From NCBI GenBank assembly GCA_024639405.1, contig JAHEIL010000004.1:20545-84544 (forward strand): 64,000 nt of DNA, given 5' to 3'. A program made the translations under genes and the position numbers. The notes below the pieces were generated by a model, which ran no database searches, was not told the origin of the DNA, and was given only the letters and a program-made list of their open reading frames with translations. Positions 28,420 to 37,578 of the stretch are shown here, piece by piece. The stretch comes from Crocinitomicaceae bacterium. Lineage in GTDB: Bacteria > Bacteroidota > Bacteroidia > Flavobacteriales_D > Crocinitomicaceae. The stretch's first letter is position 1. Every line of letters begins with the position of its first letter.

Positions 28420-31400
28420 CTAATTTCCTTTGTTAATTTTTTCTTTTACAGCGTCCACTAAATAATAGACCATTGGCACTAAAAACACAGTCAAAATTAA
28501 AGAAGACAGAAGTCCTCCAATAATTACCCAGGCCAATCCGTTTTTCCATTCAGCAGCTGTTCCAGTTGCCAATGCTATTGGTAACATACCGACTACCATT
28601 GAAAGCGTTGTCATTAAAATCGGTCTCATACGTCCCTTTCCTGCAATAATTAAAGCTTCTTTAAAATGTATTCCTTCTGCCTTTAGTTGATTCGTGAAAT
28701 CTACAATTAGAATAGCATTTTTCACCACTAATCCCATTAGCATGATTAAACCAAGTAAAGCGAATAAACTTAAATTACTCAATGATAAATTCAATGCTAA
28801 AAATGCTCCAATGATTGCTACAGGAATAGAAAACAACACAACAAATGGGTAAATAAAACTATCATAAAGTGCTACCAAAATTAGATAAATCAATAAAAAT
28901 GAAATGAGTAATACTGATCCTAAGGCTCCGAAACTATCATTTTGTCTTTTTATATCACTTCCCCAAGTCATTTGAATTCCTTCTGGTAATGGGTTTTCTT
29001 TAAGATAAGCAACAACATCATCTGCAACAGTACCTGATGGTCTTCCTAAAGCGTCGGAAGTAAGTGTTACCGCTGGTTGACGATCTTTTCTTTCTAATAA
29101 AGATGGGGAGTTATCTTGTAAAACTTTAGCAAATTGACCAATTTCCATTGGTAAACCCATAGGATTGATAATTGAAAGTTGTTGTACATCTTCAAAGTTT
29201 TGTCTACTAAATTCATTTAACCAAATTCTTACAGGATATTCTGTTCCATTTTCAATAAGCGTTGCATCATCGTTACCCGTAAAAGCTGTTCTTAGATTCA
29301 TCCCAACATAAGCAGTGGTTAATCCTAACCGTTGCATTTTATCCTTATCAGGAATAATTTTATATTCGGGACTGCCAGCTTCAACAGATAACCTCACATT
29401 ATCTGCACCCGGTATTTTTTCAACAATTTCTTTTAGATCTTTTCCGCTTTTCATCACCAATTGTAAATCACTGCCACTTAATGTAATCTCAATCGGTGCA
29501 GAACGAGGAATTAAACCCAATGCGGCCATGGAATAGTTTATACTCGGATACCTTGATTTTAAGTCTTCACGAAGTTTTATCATAAATGTTTCGGTCGGTA
29601 AATCATTAAGTTCTTTTTTTGACTTCAATTGAATGGTAAATTCTGTTTTATTTGCTGAACCAACACCTAAACTTCCTATTCCTGTGCTTGGTCCGCCGAT
29701 GTTACTGAACACAGTTGCAACTTCTGGTTGTTGAATGATATACGTTTCTATTTCTTGTACGATTGAATTATTTTGGTGAATAGATGTGGATTTGTCAAAT
29801 TCTAGAGCCATTCTAAATTTCCCTTGATCACCCGTTGATATAAGTTCTTTGCCAATTATTCCTTGTTTAATCATTCCTAAGGTCATTACAAAAAGGAAGA
29901 CTATTATACTTGTGAAAATGATTTTATGGTTTAAAACCCATTGTAATTGTCTACCATACCAATTCGTAAATATTTCTAATTGGTATTCAAACCAAAGTAA
30001 GAAACGATTGAAAAAATTAGTTGCTTGCAAATCTTCCTTTTTACCAATGCGTGATGCCAACCAAGGAGTAAGAGTAAATCCAACTAATAAACTCGTAAGC
30101 GTAGAAGTTACAACAACGACAGAAAATTGCTTTAGCATATCAGCTACAAAAACTTGTAGAAATAGAATCGGTAAGAAAACTACAACATCAACCAAAGTGA
30201 TGGACAAGGCAGCATAACCAATTTCCATTCGCCCATCCATGGAAGCAACTCGTTTGTCTTTTCCTTTGTCTAAATGTTTTTGAATATTTTCTAATACCAC
30301 AACAGCATCATCAACCAAAATCCCAATAATTAAGGACATTGCGAGCAATGTCATCAAGTTCAATGTGTAGCCTAACAGCCACATTACAGCAAAAGCCGTT
30401 ACTAACGAAGTAGGAATTGCAACGATAACAATTAATGAATTTCTAAAACTTCTTAAGAACAGCAGCATTACCATTGACACAAGGATTACAGCTAAAATCA
30501 AATCAAAAACTACTGAATCAACTGCTGCAATTGTGTTATCAGTACTGTCATCGGCAATAATAAATTTCACATTTGAACTAGCATTTTGTTCTTCGATTGA
30601 TTTGAGCTTTGCACGAACTAATTTCGAAACATTCACTGCGTTTGCATCACCTTGTTTCTTTATAAGAAGACCTATCCCATTTTTTCCATTGTACCGACTG
30701 ATTGATGCTGTTTCTTTTATGCCATCTATAACATTTGCTACATCTTTCACATAAACGGGGCTACCAGAAACGGGCATTGCTATTTGAACTTTGTTAATGT
30801 CTTCAAGTGTTGTAAATTTTCCTGTTAATCGAACTGAATTATTTTCTTTGTCTGTTTGAACTTTACCGGCAGGAAGATCCAATCCAGAACGATTAATTGC
30901 TTCAACCACCTGTAACAATGTAATTTTATACAATTTTAATTTATCCTGATCAACTTTTACCTGTATTTCCCTTTCTTCACCTCCCAAGATGGTTATTTCA
31001 GCAACTCCTTTAATTTGTTGGATTTGTGGAAGATAGTCATCCTTCATTTTTTGATAAAAATCAGTGGGAGACATACTACTTGTTCCACTAATTGACATGA
31101 TGGGTAAATCGTTTGGAGAAACCTTACTCATTACTGGACTTAAAATATCCGTAGGTAAATCCTTGCGAATATTATCAATATAGCGCTGAGCATCTTGCAT
31201 TGTTTTATCTAAATCAGTACCATATTTTAGATTAGCAATGATTATTGATGCATTCGGCAACGATTTCGTTACTAAATAATCTACACCTTCCAAATTTGCT
31301 AATGCATCTTCTAATTTTCGTGAAACTGAGGTTTCCACTTCATTAGGTTCAGCTCCTGGATAAACAGTTTTAATCACGACCACTGGTTGATTAAAATCAG

Positions 31401-31512
31401 GCATTAATTCATAACTCAAATTATTATAGCCAATTACACCTAATAATGTCAATACGCTAAAAAGTACAATGATCAGCGAAGGACGTTTGATTGAAATTTC
31501 TGTAAGATTCAT
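28420..31512 (-). CDS. RND efflux pump inner-membrane transporter, HAE1/AcrB-like
   Basis: A 1030-residue proton-driven exporter of the hydrophobe/amphiphile RND class. Twelve membrane helices with two large periplasmic loops follow the usual layout; TM4 has the proton-relay Asp pair in GILVDDAVVVLENI, and TM10 has the Lys in GLVVKNAILIVDF. The N-terminus (MNLTEISIKRPSLIIVLFSV) is typical. It exports drugs, dyes or other amphiphiles through the partner adaptor and TolC channel encoded next. It is the last gene of an eight-gene minus-strand operon (36081 to 28420), with 12 bp to the adaptor gene, under a TetR regulator. Confidence 0.93.
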   Translation of the reverse strand: MNLTEISIKRPSLIIVLFSVLTLLGVIGYNNLSYELMPDFNQPVVVIKTVYPGAEPNEVETSVSRKLEDALANLEGVDYLVTKSLPNASIIIANLKYGTDLDKTMQDAQRYIDNIRKDLPTDILSPVMSKVSPNDLPIMSISGTSSMSPTDFYQKMKDDYLPQIQQIKGVAEITILGGEEREIQVKVDQDKLKLYKITLLQVVEAINRSGLDLPAGKVQTDKENNSVRLTGKFTTLEDINKVQIAMPVSGSPVYVKDVANVIDGIKETASISRYNGKNGIGLLIKKQGDANAVNVSKLVRAKLKSIEEQNASSNVKFIIADDSTDNTIAAVDSVVFDLILAVILVSMVMLLFLRSFRNSLIVIVAIPTSLVTAFAVMWLLGYTLNLMTLLAMSLIIGILVDDAVVVLENIQKHLDKGKDKRVASMDGRMEIGYAALSITLVDVVVFLPILFLQVFVADMLKQFSVVVVTSTLTSLLVGFTLTPWLASRIGKKEDLQATNFFNRFLLWFEYQLEIFTNWYGRQLQWVLNHKIIFTSIIVFLFVMTLGMIKQGIIGKELISTGDQGKFRMALEFDKSTSIHQNNSIVQEIETYIIQQPEVATVFSNIGGPSTGIGSLGVGSANKTEFTIQLKSKKELNDLPTETFMIKLREDLKSRYPSINYSMAALGLIPRSAPIEITLSGSDLQLVMKSGKDLKEIVEKIPGADNVRLSVEAGSPEYKIIPDKDKMQRLGLTTAYVGMNLRTAFTGNDDATLIENGTEYPVRIWLNEFSRQNFEDVQQLSIINPMGLPMEIGQFAKVLQDNSPSLLERKDRQPAVTLTSDALGRPSGTVADDVVAYLKENPLPEGIQMTWGSDIKRQNDSFGALGSVLLISFLLIYLILVALYDSFIYPFVVLFSIPVAIIGAFLALNLSLSNLSLFALLGLIMLMGLVVKNAILIVDFTNQLKAEGIHFKEALIIAGKGRMRPILMTTLSMVVGMLPIALATGTAAEWKNGLAWVIIGGLLSSLILTVFLVPMVYYLVDAVKEKINKGN

Positions 31513-31524
31513 GTTTCGCTGGTT

Positions 31525-32595
31525 TTAATTGAGAATTATATTTGCTCCATCAAATAGGTTGATAAAGCCATTTGTTACAATTACATCCCCAACTTTCAAT
31601 CCGCCGGACACAACCGACCTATTTTGAATCTTTTTTGAAATTGTGATGTTTTTTAAGGAAGTTTTTCCGTTTTTGACCATATAAACTTGAGGCTGATTCA
31701 CGGATCCAACAACGGATGATGAAGGAATAACTATTCCCGTTTCTTCAATAGCTGATTTTATCCCGATGGATTTCGACGTGACTTTCCCAAACATTCCAGA
31801 TTTTATTTTTAAATCCGCAGTATTTTTAACAATAAACTGAATAGGGAAGCTACTCCCCACGTTTGCTTTACTCCCAATCAAGGAAACGACAGCATTCAAT
31901 GAAAGATCAGAATAAGCATCAGCTGTAATCGAATAATTTTTATTAAGTATAAATTGCTTTAAGTCATTTTCGGAAACATTTAAAGTGAACTTTAAAGTTG
32001 AAATATCCGTAATTTGAAGTAACGGAATACCTGGCGATGCAAAGGATCCTTCTTCACTCAATTTGGCTGTTACAACACCACTGAATGGCGCTCGAATTGT
32101 TGTTTTATTAATTTGTTCAAGTAGTGTTGCTTGTTGAATTTTTGCAGATTTCAAACCAAGTTCAGATTTCTCGAGTTGGATTCCTTGAATGGCATCAGCT
32201 TTCGCTAAAATTGAATTGCGATTTACATCAGCGGCAAACCCTTCAATTTGAACATTAATTGCTTGTAATTGCAGTTTTAGCAATGAATTGTCTAATTGAA
32301 TTAGTTGTTGTCCTTGTTTAACAAAACTACCAACATCTACTAAAATTTTGTTTATTTTCCCTTGTGATTCTGCGCTAATTTTCGACTCCTTGTTTGGTTC
32401 AAATGTTCCTGAAAAATTAAATTCAGCATTTAAACTCTCAAGTTGAATAGTGTCCACTTGCACATTAATCCCTTTTTCTTTGTCAAATTGATACACTTTT
32501 TGTTGAGTAACTGCTTTGTTATTCTTCAATTTGACTACAACTAAAGCTATTATAATTAGGCCTGCTATAATTCCGATTATTTTTTTCCAATTCAT
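31525..32595 (-). CDS. periplasmic adaptor (membrane fusion) protein of RND pump
   Basis: A 356-residue HlyD/AcrA-type adaptor linking the RND pump to the outer-membrane channel. One N-terminal membrane anchor (about 5-22, IIGIIAGLIIIALVVVKL) precedes the barrel-sandwich segment SAESQGKINKILVDVGSFVKQGQQLIQLD, an alpha-hairpin (about 105-160), the second lipoyl half TTIRAPFSGVVTAKLSEEGSF and a beta-barrel plus membrane-proximal domain. It has no lipobox and probably stays anchored by the helix. It lies 4 bp after the TolC-like gene and 12 bp before the pump gene. Confidence 0.9.
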   Translation of the reverse strand: MNWKKIIGIIAGLIIIALVVVKLKNNKAVTQQKVYQFDKEKGINVQVDTIQLESLNAEFNFSGTFEPNKESKISAESQGKINKILVDVGSFVKQGQQLIQLDNSLLKLQLQAINVQIEGFAADVNRNSILAKADAIQGIQLEKSELGLKSAKIQQATLLEQINKTTIRAPFSGVVTAKLSEEGSFASPGIPLLQITDISTLKFTLNVSENDLKQFILNKNYSITADAYSDLSLNAVVSLIGSKANVGSSFPIQFIVKNTADLKIKSGMFGKVTSKSIGIKSAIEETGIVIPSSSVVGSVNQPQVYMVKNGKTSLKNITISKKIQNRSVVSGGLKVGDVIVTNGFINLFDGANIILN

Positions 32596-32599
32596 ATGC

Positions 32600-33928
32600 T
32601 TAATTTTTAATTAAAAGATTTCCTGTTAGTTTTTTAAGTTCTAAATCTGCTTTAAGGTACTCTATGATATTCGTCAAATAGTTTTGTTGAGCTTCTCTTA
32701 AAGTATTGTCAGCGAGTAAAATATCAGTTAATGTTGCCATTCCTTGTTTTTGTTGAATCACTGTTTGATAATAAATACTTTTAGCTAATTCAATTTGTTC
32801 AGTGGTTGTTTCTATTGATTTCAAAGTAACCAAGCGTTGCAGTTTAGCATTTTGAACTTGAAAGTCATTTTGATCTGTTAGTAAAGACAATTGAAGTTCA
32901 TTGTTTTGCAATTCAAGTCTTTTCTGGTTTATTTTACGAAGTGTTATCGTCCCACTAAACAATGGATATGAAAGTTGCATTCCTGCAAAACCAATCGGAT
33001 AGAACTTTAAAAATTCATTTGGCTGTTTGTCATACCCGAACCCTGTCGTACCAAATGTTCCAACAAGATTAAGCGACGGTAAAAATCTTGATTTATTTAA
33101 CGTGTTAAGTTCACTTGACAATAAACGATTTTGAATCGTTGAGAGTCGCATATCTAACATCGTTGAACTCACATATTCAATGAGCATTTCGTACTGTATT
33201 TTTGATTCAATCGCAATATTTGACTCTATTGAAAGGCCCATTGCATATTTCAAACCATTTAAAGCTTGGTCATATTTACTTGTGATGGTTAATTTTTGGG
33301 CTGTTAATTGAGCTTTTTGCAATTTCACTTTATTAACATCTGTTCCTTTCGCCAGAAGTTGTCCATTGAGCAATTGAATAGTTGATAATAGCCGATCAAC
33401 ATTTACAAGATTGCTATCAATAAAACCTATTTGATGTTGTAAAATTTGCGCATTATAGTAGAGATTAGAAATTTCAAAATAAATTTGTTCTTCTGTTTTT
33501 AGATATTGTATATCAGTTAATTCAGCTGCAATTTTTGTTGTTTGTATTGCGCCATAAACTTGTGGATTATACAACGTTACTGATACTTGTAAATTCGCGT
33601 TAATGTTGTGATCAACACCAAATTGCACCTCTTTAAATTGACCTTCAGGACCACCAAAAACAGAAAGAGGCATTAGTTGATAAGGCAAATTTGTATAATA
33701 CTTATAATCTGCATTGGCTGCAATTTTTGGAATTAAATTAGCTTTTGCTTCTTGTTCTTTTTGCTTTCCAATAGAAATTGTATTTCTACTCATTTGGAGA
33801 TTTTTATTATGAACCTGTGCTGTATCAATACACTGTTGTAGCGTATAAACCTGAGCTTGCGCAGAATTTAATCCTATTATTGTTAAAAACAGGATTAAAG
33901 ATTGTTTGTGAATGTTTACTAACTTCAT
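32600..33928 (-). CDS. TolC family outer-membrane efflux channel
   Basis: A 442-residue outer-membrane protein with a signal peptide (about residues 1-25, ending AQAQ) and two long heptad-rich repeats (about 30-220 and 245-435) that form the TolC alpha-barrel and its beta strands. The start VYTLQQCIDTAQVHNKNLQM and the late LTDILLADNTLREAQQNYLTN segment are typical of the family. It completes a tripartite exporter with the adaptor and RND pump encoded downstream in the same operon. Confidence 0.9.
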   Translation of the reverse strand: MKLVNIHKQSLILFLTIIGLNSAQAQVYTLQQCIDTAQVHNKNLQMSRNTISIGKQKEQEAKANLIPKIAANADYKYYTNLPYQLMPLSVFGGPEGQFKEVQFGVDHNINANLQVSVTLYNPQVYGAIQTTKIAAELTDIQYLKTEEQIYFEISNLYYNAQILQHQIGFIDSNLVNVDRLLSTIQLLNGQLLAKGTDVNKVKLQKAQLTAQKLTITSKYDQALNGLKYAMGLSIESNIAIESKIQYEMLIEYVSSTMLDMRLSTIQNRLLSSELNTLNKSRFLPSLNLVGTFGTTGFGYDKQPNEFLKFYPIGFAGMQLSYPLFSGTITLRKINQKRLELQNNELQLSLLTDQNDFQVQNAKLQRLVTLKSIETTTEQIELAKSIYYQTVIQQKQGMATLTDILLADNTLREAQQNYLTNIIEYLKADLELKKLTGNLLIKN

Positions 33929-33941
33929 TTGACAATTTTTT

Positions 33942-34229
33942 TTACTTGATGAGTATTAACTGGCTTTCAATTACTCCTTCAACCCAATGCTTTACCATTG
34001 ATTCAATGTTTACATAATCTCCAGCCTTTAATGTTTCTTTTAAGCCGTTTTCATTTTCAAAAATCACTCGTCCTTCCATACAAATCAAAAGTGCAGGAGT
34101 TTTGGTGATATGCTCTTTTAATTTTTCGCCTTGCATAATTTGTATAGCAGTTGCATTTCCTAATTCGCTTTTAAAAAGAGAAGTTGCTGAAACTGGTTTT
34201 TCTTGCGTGTGTAATTCTTTTATGTTCAT
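33942..34229 (-). CDS. small cupin-domain protein
   Basis: A 95-residue single-domain cupin. Beta-strand pattern with ALLICMEGRVIFENENG and LKAGDYVNIESMVKHWVEG fits the two cupin motifs, though few metal-binding His residues are retained (one in VKHWVEG). Family members bind small ligands; here it may sense a pump substrate, which is inference. Its start codon overlaps the preceding lipoprotein stop by 4 bp (34226-34229), so it belongs to the efflux operon. Confidence 0.8.
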   Translation of the reverse strand: MNIKELHTQEKPVSATSLFKSELGNATAIQIMQGEKLKEHITKTPALLICMEGRVIFENENGLKETLKAGDYVNIESMVKHWVEGVIESQLILIK

Positions 34230-34687
34230 TGGAAGTATTGATTAAATGTTGTGAATGAAGTTTGAATGTTTTCAAATTGCTTTGTTTCTTCTCTTTCGTC
34301 TTTAGCTTCTGAAAGTTGTTTTACCAAATCCATGTATGGCAAAAGCCACTTGTGAAGTTCATCGTGTGCTTTGCCTTTCATTGTGCAATTAGAAGTAAGT
34401 AAATCAATGTTTGATTGAAGTTTTTTCACCAATGATTTGTAGTCTTTTTGCTCAACATTAGCGAAGGAATTAATTTCATTTTCCATATTTCGAATATGTG
34501 TTATCATATTGGCATCAACTTTCCATTTTTCTCCATTGTTGAGTTCAATCACTTCGCTTTCTTCATCGTGATGATGTTCATCGTGAATAGCGGTTTCCGT
34601 TTGTTCGCTTGATTTTTCGTTAGAAGTGTTACCGCAACCGAAAAGGAATAAACTGATTGCTGAAATTAAAATTATTAAAGTTTTCAT
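34226..34687 (-). CDS. His-rich lipoprotein of the efflux operon
   Basis: A 153-residue lipoprotein (signal ending LFLFGCGN, Cys18). Directly after the anchor is a His/Asp/Glu-rich stretch (HDEHHHDEE) that could bind metal ions. The rest is a four-helix-like domain with the conserved motif SNCTMKGKAHDELHKWLLPYM, found in Bacteroidota proteins of unknown role, often near metal transport genes. It overlaps its neighbours by 4 bp on each side. The His-rich tail suggests a link between metal stress and the pump, without proof. Confidence 0.8.
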   Translation of the reverse strand: MKTLIILISAISLFLFGCGNTSNEKSSEQTETAIHDEHHHDEESEVIELNNGEKWKVDANMITHIRNMENEINSFANVEQKDYKSLVKKLQSNIDLLTSNCTMKGKAHDELHKWLLPYMDLVKQLSEAKDEREETKQFENIQTSFTTFNQYFQ

Positions 34688-35073
34688 ATTTTCTTTTTTG
34701 TTATCGTGAAATATGCAAATATTGCAAAAACAAGGGTCACTGAAATTCTAAAGATCATTGCACCGACAGTTTTTGCTTCATAAATGCCACCTGAATTGAT
34801 GTGAATTTTAAGACCGATAAAAGCGGCTATCAGTATGAGTGTTGAAATTCCTAAGAATGTAGCTGTCCATTTTTTGTTTTTAATAAACCCAAAAGCTGCA
34901 AAAAGATATAGAATGCTACTGATGAAATTTGACCAAACTACAAACAGAACATAATTGCCCTCTTTGGCTCTAATACCAAACAAATCAAAAATTACAGATG
35001 TGCTTAGGAATATAGTAAGAAATCCAAAACCAGCGAGGAGAATTGCAAATAAATATGGAAGTACTTTCTTCAA
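34684..35073 (-). CDS. small membrane protein of the efflux operon
   Basis: A 129-residue inner-membrane protein with four hydrophobic segments (about 5-28, 43-62, 70-88, 103-122) and little extramembrane sequence. No family is recognised. The only start that keeps the first helix is a TTG at 35073, which overlaps the stop of the TetR gene (TTGA at 35070-35073), so translation is probably coupled. It also overlaps the following lipoprotein by 4 bp. Such DoxX/DUF-like four-helix proteins are frequent in efflux operons. Confidence 0.7.
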   Translation of the reverse strand: MKKVLPYLFAILLAGFGFLTIFLSTSVIFDLFGIRAKEGNYVLFVVWSNFISSILYLFAAFGFIKNKKWTATFLGISTLILIAAFIGLKIHINSGGIYEAKTVGAMIFRISVTLVFAIFAYFTITKKKI

Positions 35074-35660
35074 TTTGATTTGATTAATGTTAATACTGAT
35101 TGTATCATATTGTCACCGTTTCGAGTAATGTCAAATTGAAAATTTGCAACTCTCCATTTAAACATTTGCAGTCTAAAAGTTCCCATCACGATGTGTATCA
35201 ATTCATCGGATGTTATTGCATTTGTAAAAACATTTTTTTGCTGCCCTTCTAATATAATTGGCATCAGGTGTTTTATTTTTACAGCCATTATCTTTGATAT
35301 AGTTTCATTGATGCGTTGGCTTTCTTCCATTAGTCCATCTGAAAAAACAGCTACGACAAAGTGAGGCTTCTTTTTAAAGAATATAAATTGATTTTGAAAT
35401 AGCGTAATGAATTTTTCTTCGGGTGATTGTTCGGCGGAAATTGCATTTGAATATCGTTCATCCATACTCTTTGCAAGATATTCGAGCAAGGCGATAACTA
35501 TTTCTTCCTTGCTTGAAAAGTGCCTGTAAATAGCACTTTCAGAAAATTCCATTTCATTAGCAAGGTTCTTAATTGTTAAACCACTTACTCCTGATGCCGT
35601 TAGTATTTTACCTGCAGCTTCTATAATTTCAAGTTGTCTGTCTGAAATTGACGTTGTCAT
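35070..35660 (-). CDS. TetR/AcrR family transcriptional regulator
   Basis: A 196-residue repressor. The N-terminal HTH reads SGLTIKNLANEMEFSESAIY followed by RHFSSKEEIVIALLEYLA, the hallmark of TetR proteins. The C-terminal ligand-binding and dimerisation domain (about 60-196) is helical. It is the second gene of the operon, 13 bp after the first membrane protein, and probably represses the operon by binding the palindrome overlapping the promoter at 36104-36126, with release by pump substrates. Confidence 0.9.
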   Translation of the reverse strand: MTTSISDRQLEIIEAAGKILTASGVSGLTIKNLANEMEFSESAIYRHFSSKEEIVIALLEYLAKSMDERYSNAISAEQSPEEKFITLFQNQFIFFKKKPHFVVAVFSDGLMEESQRINETISKIMAVKIKHLMPIILEGQQKNVFTNAITSDELIHIVMGTFRLQMFKWRVANFQFDITRNGDNMIQSVLTLIKSN

Positions 35661-35673
35661 TTATTTTTTAGTT

Positions 35674-36081
35674 TTAGTTTATAGTTTTCATTTTCAAAAA
35701 GGCAACTCCTAGCCAAATCACAGAAGCCGTCATTGCAATTGCTCCAATTAATACCAGTGCAGGAGGCAAACCAAAATACACCTCTGTTAATATTCCTATT
35801 GGCATTAATAAGCCTGTAAGTGCCAACCTAGAAATGGCTTTCACGTTTTGAAGTTTGTCTCTGAAATGTAGGAGTAAATAGCCAATTAGGATGTTTAAAA
35901 ATGCAAACAAATTCCCATGAACGTGAGCCAGTCTTGTTTCAAAGTGTTTCCCGATACTGTATGAATTCACCCATTCTTCCTTTCCCGGAGCAAAGTCACG
36001 GAGATAGATCAGTAGAAAGCCATAAGCCATAAAAAGCCCCATTGTCAGGAAGCCTATTGCGATGTTGTTTTTTCCGTTCAT
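35674..36081 (-). CDS. membrane protein, first gene of the efflux operon
   Basis: A 135-residue inner-membrane protein with four helices (about 8-27, 50-70, 81-100, 103-125). A conserved-looking loop ETRLAHVHGNLFAFLNIL holds two His residues that could bind heme or metal, but the family is not recognised. It starts at the ATG at 36081, directly downstream of the operon promoter and operator. As the first gene it is expressed with the pump and regulator. Confidence 0.75.
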   Translation of the reverse strand: MNGKNNIAIGFLTMGLFMAYGFLLIYLRDFAPGKEEWVNSYSIGKHFETRLAHVHGNLFAFLNILIGYLLLHFRDKLQNVKAISRLALTGLLMPIGILTEVYFGLPPALVLIGAIAMTASVIWLGVAFLKMKTIN

Positions 36082-36103
36082 TTTGTTTGTGTTTATATTG
36101 TAA

Positions 36104-36150
36104 GTGAATGTTCGCTCACAAAGGTATGTAAATTATATTCACACGTGCAA
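36104..36150 (-). promoter_or_regulatory. promoter and candidate TetR operator of the efflux operon
   Basis: On the minus strand TACCTTTG (36119-36126) fits the -7 box, with TTG at 36148-36150 (21-bp spacer). Just downstream, GTGAGCGAACATTCAC (36104-36119) has GTGA/TCAC ends and covers the likely transcription start, a good place for repression by the operon's TetR protein. Confidence 0.6.
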
Positions 36151-36206
36151 GTTTTTTTGATAAAACTTGAAAATATGACGAAAACATCTGGTGAATTGGG
36201 TAATTG

Positions 36207-36252
36207 GCACATTTGAAACTTGCCTGTGTATAGGGGCAAAACCCAAATGTGC
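36207..36252. repeat. inverted repeat GCACATTTG in the control region
   Basis: GCACATTTG (36207-36215) and CAAATGTGC (36244-36252) form a 9-bp perfect inverted repeat around TTGCCTG...GGGCAAAA. It opens a 720-bp gene-free stretch (36151-36870) that also holds GGGAGTGAAAA (36451-36461) with its inverse at 36659-36669 and two copies of a 32-bp repeat. Confidence 0.5.
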
Positions 36253-36572
36253 TAATTTTGGGCAGGCTTAAATTATTTTTAAATTGTCAGTGAGAAATCA
36301 TCTGCATTCACGTACACTATTAAAAATTTAATAAATGTGAGTTTAATTTTTAAAACCTCGCCGTTGTTTTAGTGTCAGTGAACTAGTCAGGCTTCAGGGT
36401 ACATACAGCGAAATTGGCAACCACGTTTTTCTTGTCCGAAAGTTAATTTGGGAGTGAAAAATTGGTCAATTTGTTGTCTGCTCGCTAGTTGTCCCATCGT
36501 CTTTTAGGGTTACTTTTAATTTGCAAATATCTTCAATTATACCCATTCCCTCCCCAATTTCCAAACAAAATT

Positions 36573-36604
36573 TTTCCCAACCTGTTCACAAGCTGTGAAA
36601 AAAT
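36573..36604. repeat. 32-bp direct repeat, copy 1 (contains TTCACA-AGC-TGTGAA)
   Basis: A 32-bp sequence beginning TTTCCCAACCTG, with an internal palindrome TTCACA-AGC-TGTGAA followed by six A, repeated without mismatch at 36791-36822. It lies upstream of the two HTH_17 genes and is a candidate RteC or Xis binding site; a pair of terminator-like hairpins is the alternative. Confidence 0.7.
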
Positions 36605-36790
36605 CTCAATTATTTTACAGGTCACCTTTTTGAACCATTTTTTGGGGTAAAAAGTGACTTTTCACTCCCTGAAAATAATCAACCAACAAAAATCGAGAAT
36701 CAACCAAATTCGAACTTGTCGAGAACAAATTTTTCTTGTTGTCTTTTACCAACAAAATCAAGGCTTTCGAGCTTTTTGCAGAAAAAAATC

Positions 36791-36822
36791 TTTCCCAACC
36801 TGTTCACAAGCTGTGAAAAAAT
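36791..36822. repeat. 32-bp direct repeat, copy 2
   Basis: Exact second copy, 218 bp from the first and ending 48 bp before the start of the first HTH_17 gene. Confidence 0.7.
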
Positions 36823-36870
36823 TCCATCAAACCTACTGAATTTTGCCAAGAACACTTTAAAACAAATCAT

Positions 36871-37167
36871 ATGGCAGCAAACATCATCACTAGCGAAGAT
36901 CTAGAGCAATTCAAATGGGAATTCTTAGAACTAATCAAAGGACACATTGATCAACGACTTGGGAAAGTAAAACCAGAAATCGAAGACAGACAGTGGTTAA
37001 AATCCCATCAAGTGCAACGCATGCTGGGTATTTCCCCAGGCACTTTGCAAACATTGCGCATCAATGGGACGATTCCTTACACCAAAGTTGGCGGAATTAT
37101 CTTCTATGACAAGAAAGACATTCAGCAAATCATGGAGAAAAACATGAAGAACAAACGGAATTACTAA
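36871..37167 (+). CDS. HTH_17 DNA-binding protein, Xis2c/Xis2d-like
   Basis: A 98-residue protein with an N-terminal helical region (TSEDLEQFKWEFLELIKGHI) and a MerR/excisionase-type winged HTH: WLKSHQVQRMLGISPGTLQT then LRINGTIPYTKVGGIIFYDKKDI. Short HTH_17 proteins in tandem pairs act as excision factors and transcription regulators in Bacteroidota integrative elements (Xis2c and Xis2d in CTnDOT, which RteC activates). It is followed 9 bp later by a second protein of the same type. The upstream repeat region may carry its control sites. Confidence 0.82.
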   Translation: MAANIITSEDLEQFKWEFLELIKGHIDQRLGKVKPEIEDRQWLKSHQVQRMLGISPGTLQTLRINGTIPYTKVGGIIFYDKKDIQQIMEKNMKNKRNY

Positions 37168-37176
37168 TCAAATAAA

Positions 37177-37473
37177 ATGCGCAACATGAAAAAATCAGTT
37201 CAACAAATGCAACAAATTCTTGAGGAAATGAAGACAATCAAAAAAAACCTTATTCCTCAAGAACCTGTCAAAGAAATTTGGATCGGTGGTATTGAAGTAC
37301 AAACAACACTTTTCATTTCTGAAAGAACCTTATATCGTCACCGCAAATCAGGAAGCCTGCCCTACAGTCGCGTTCGAGGAAAAATCTATTACAAAAAATC
37401 CGATATCCGCGATTTGCTTGAGAAGAACTACCGCACCGAGCAACCAAAATGCACGTGCTGCAGCAATAAATAA
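37177..37473 (+). CDS. second HTH_17 DNA-binding protein, Xis2c/Xis2d-like
   Basis: A 98-residue paralogue of the preceding protein. After a helical N-terminus (VQQMQQILEEMKTIKKNL) the winged HTH reads EVQTTLFISERTLYRHRKSG followed by SLPYSRVRGKIYYKKSDIRD. The last residues carry a Cys-rich tail (KCTCCSNK). An in-frame ATG at 37186 is a possible shorter start. As one of a tandem pair it is probably needed, with its neighbour and the integrase, for excision of the element. The 104 bp that follow hold no supported gene. Confidence 0.82.
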   Translation: MRNMKKSVQQMQQILEEMKTIKKNLIPQEPVKEIWIGGIEVQTTLFISERTLYRHRKSGSLPYSRVRGKIYYKKSDIRDLLEKNYRTEQPKCTCCSNK

Positions 37474-37578
37474 TTAAATCAAGAATCAATGACGATACTC
37501 ACAATCATCACCCTTTGGTTTCGGAAGAGAATCAAAGATCGAAAAAACAAAAACTAAAATCCATTAAATCGGTTACCC

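Noticed and set aside
36573..36822. 32-bp repeats considered as CRISPR repeats or transposon ends
   Set aside because: Only two direct copies 218 bp apart, no transposase and no target duplication.
37489..37557. 22-residue hydrophobic-plus-basic open frame after the HTH_17 pair
   Set aside because: Too short to support without homologues.
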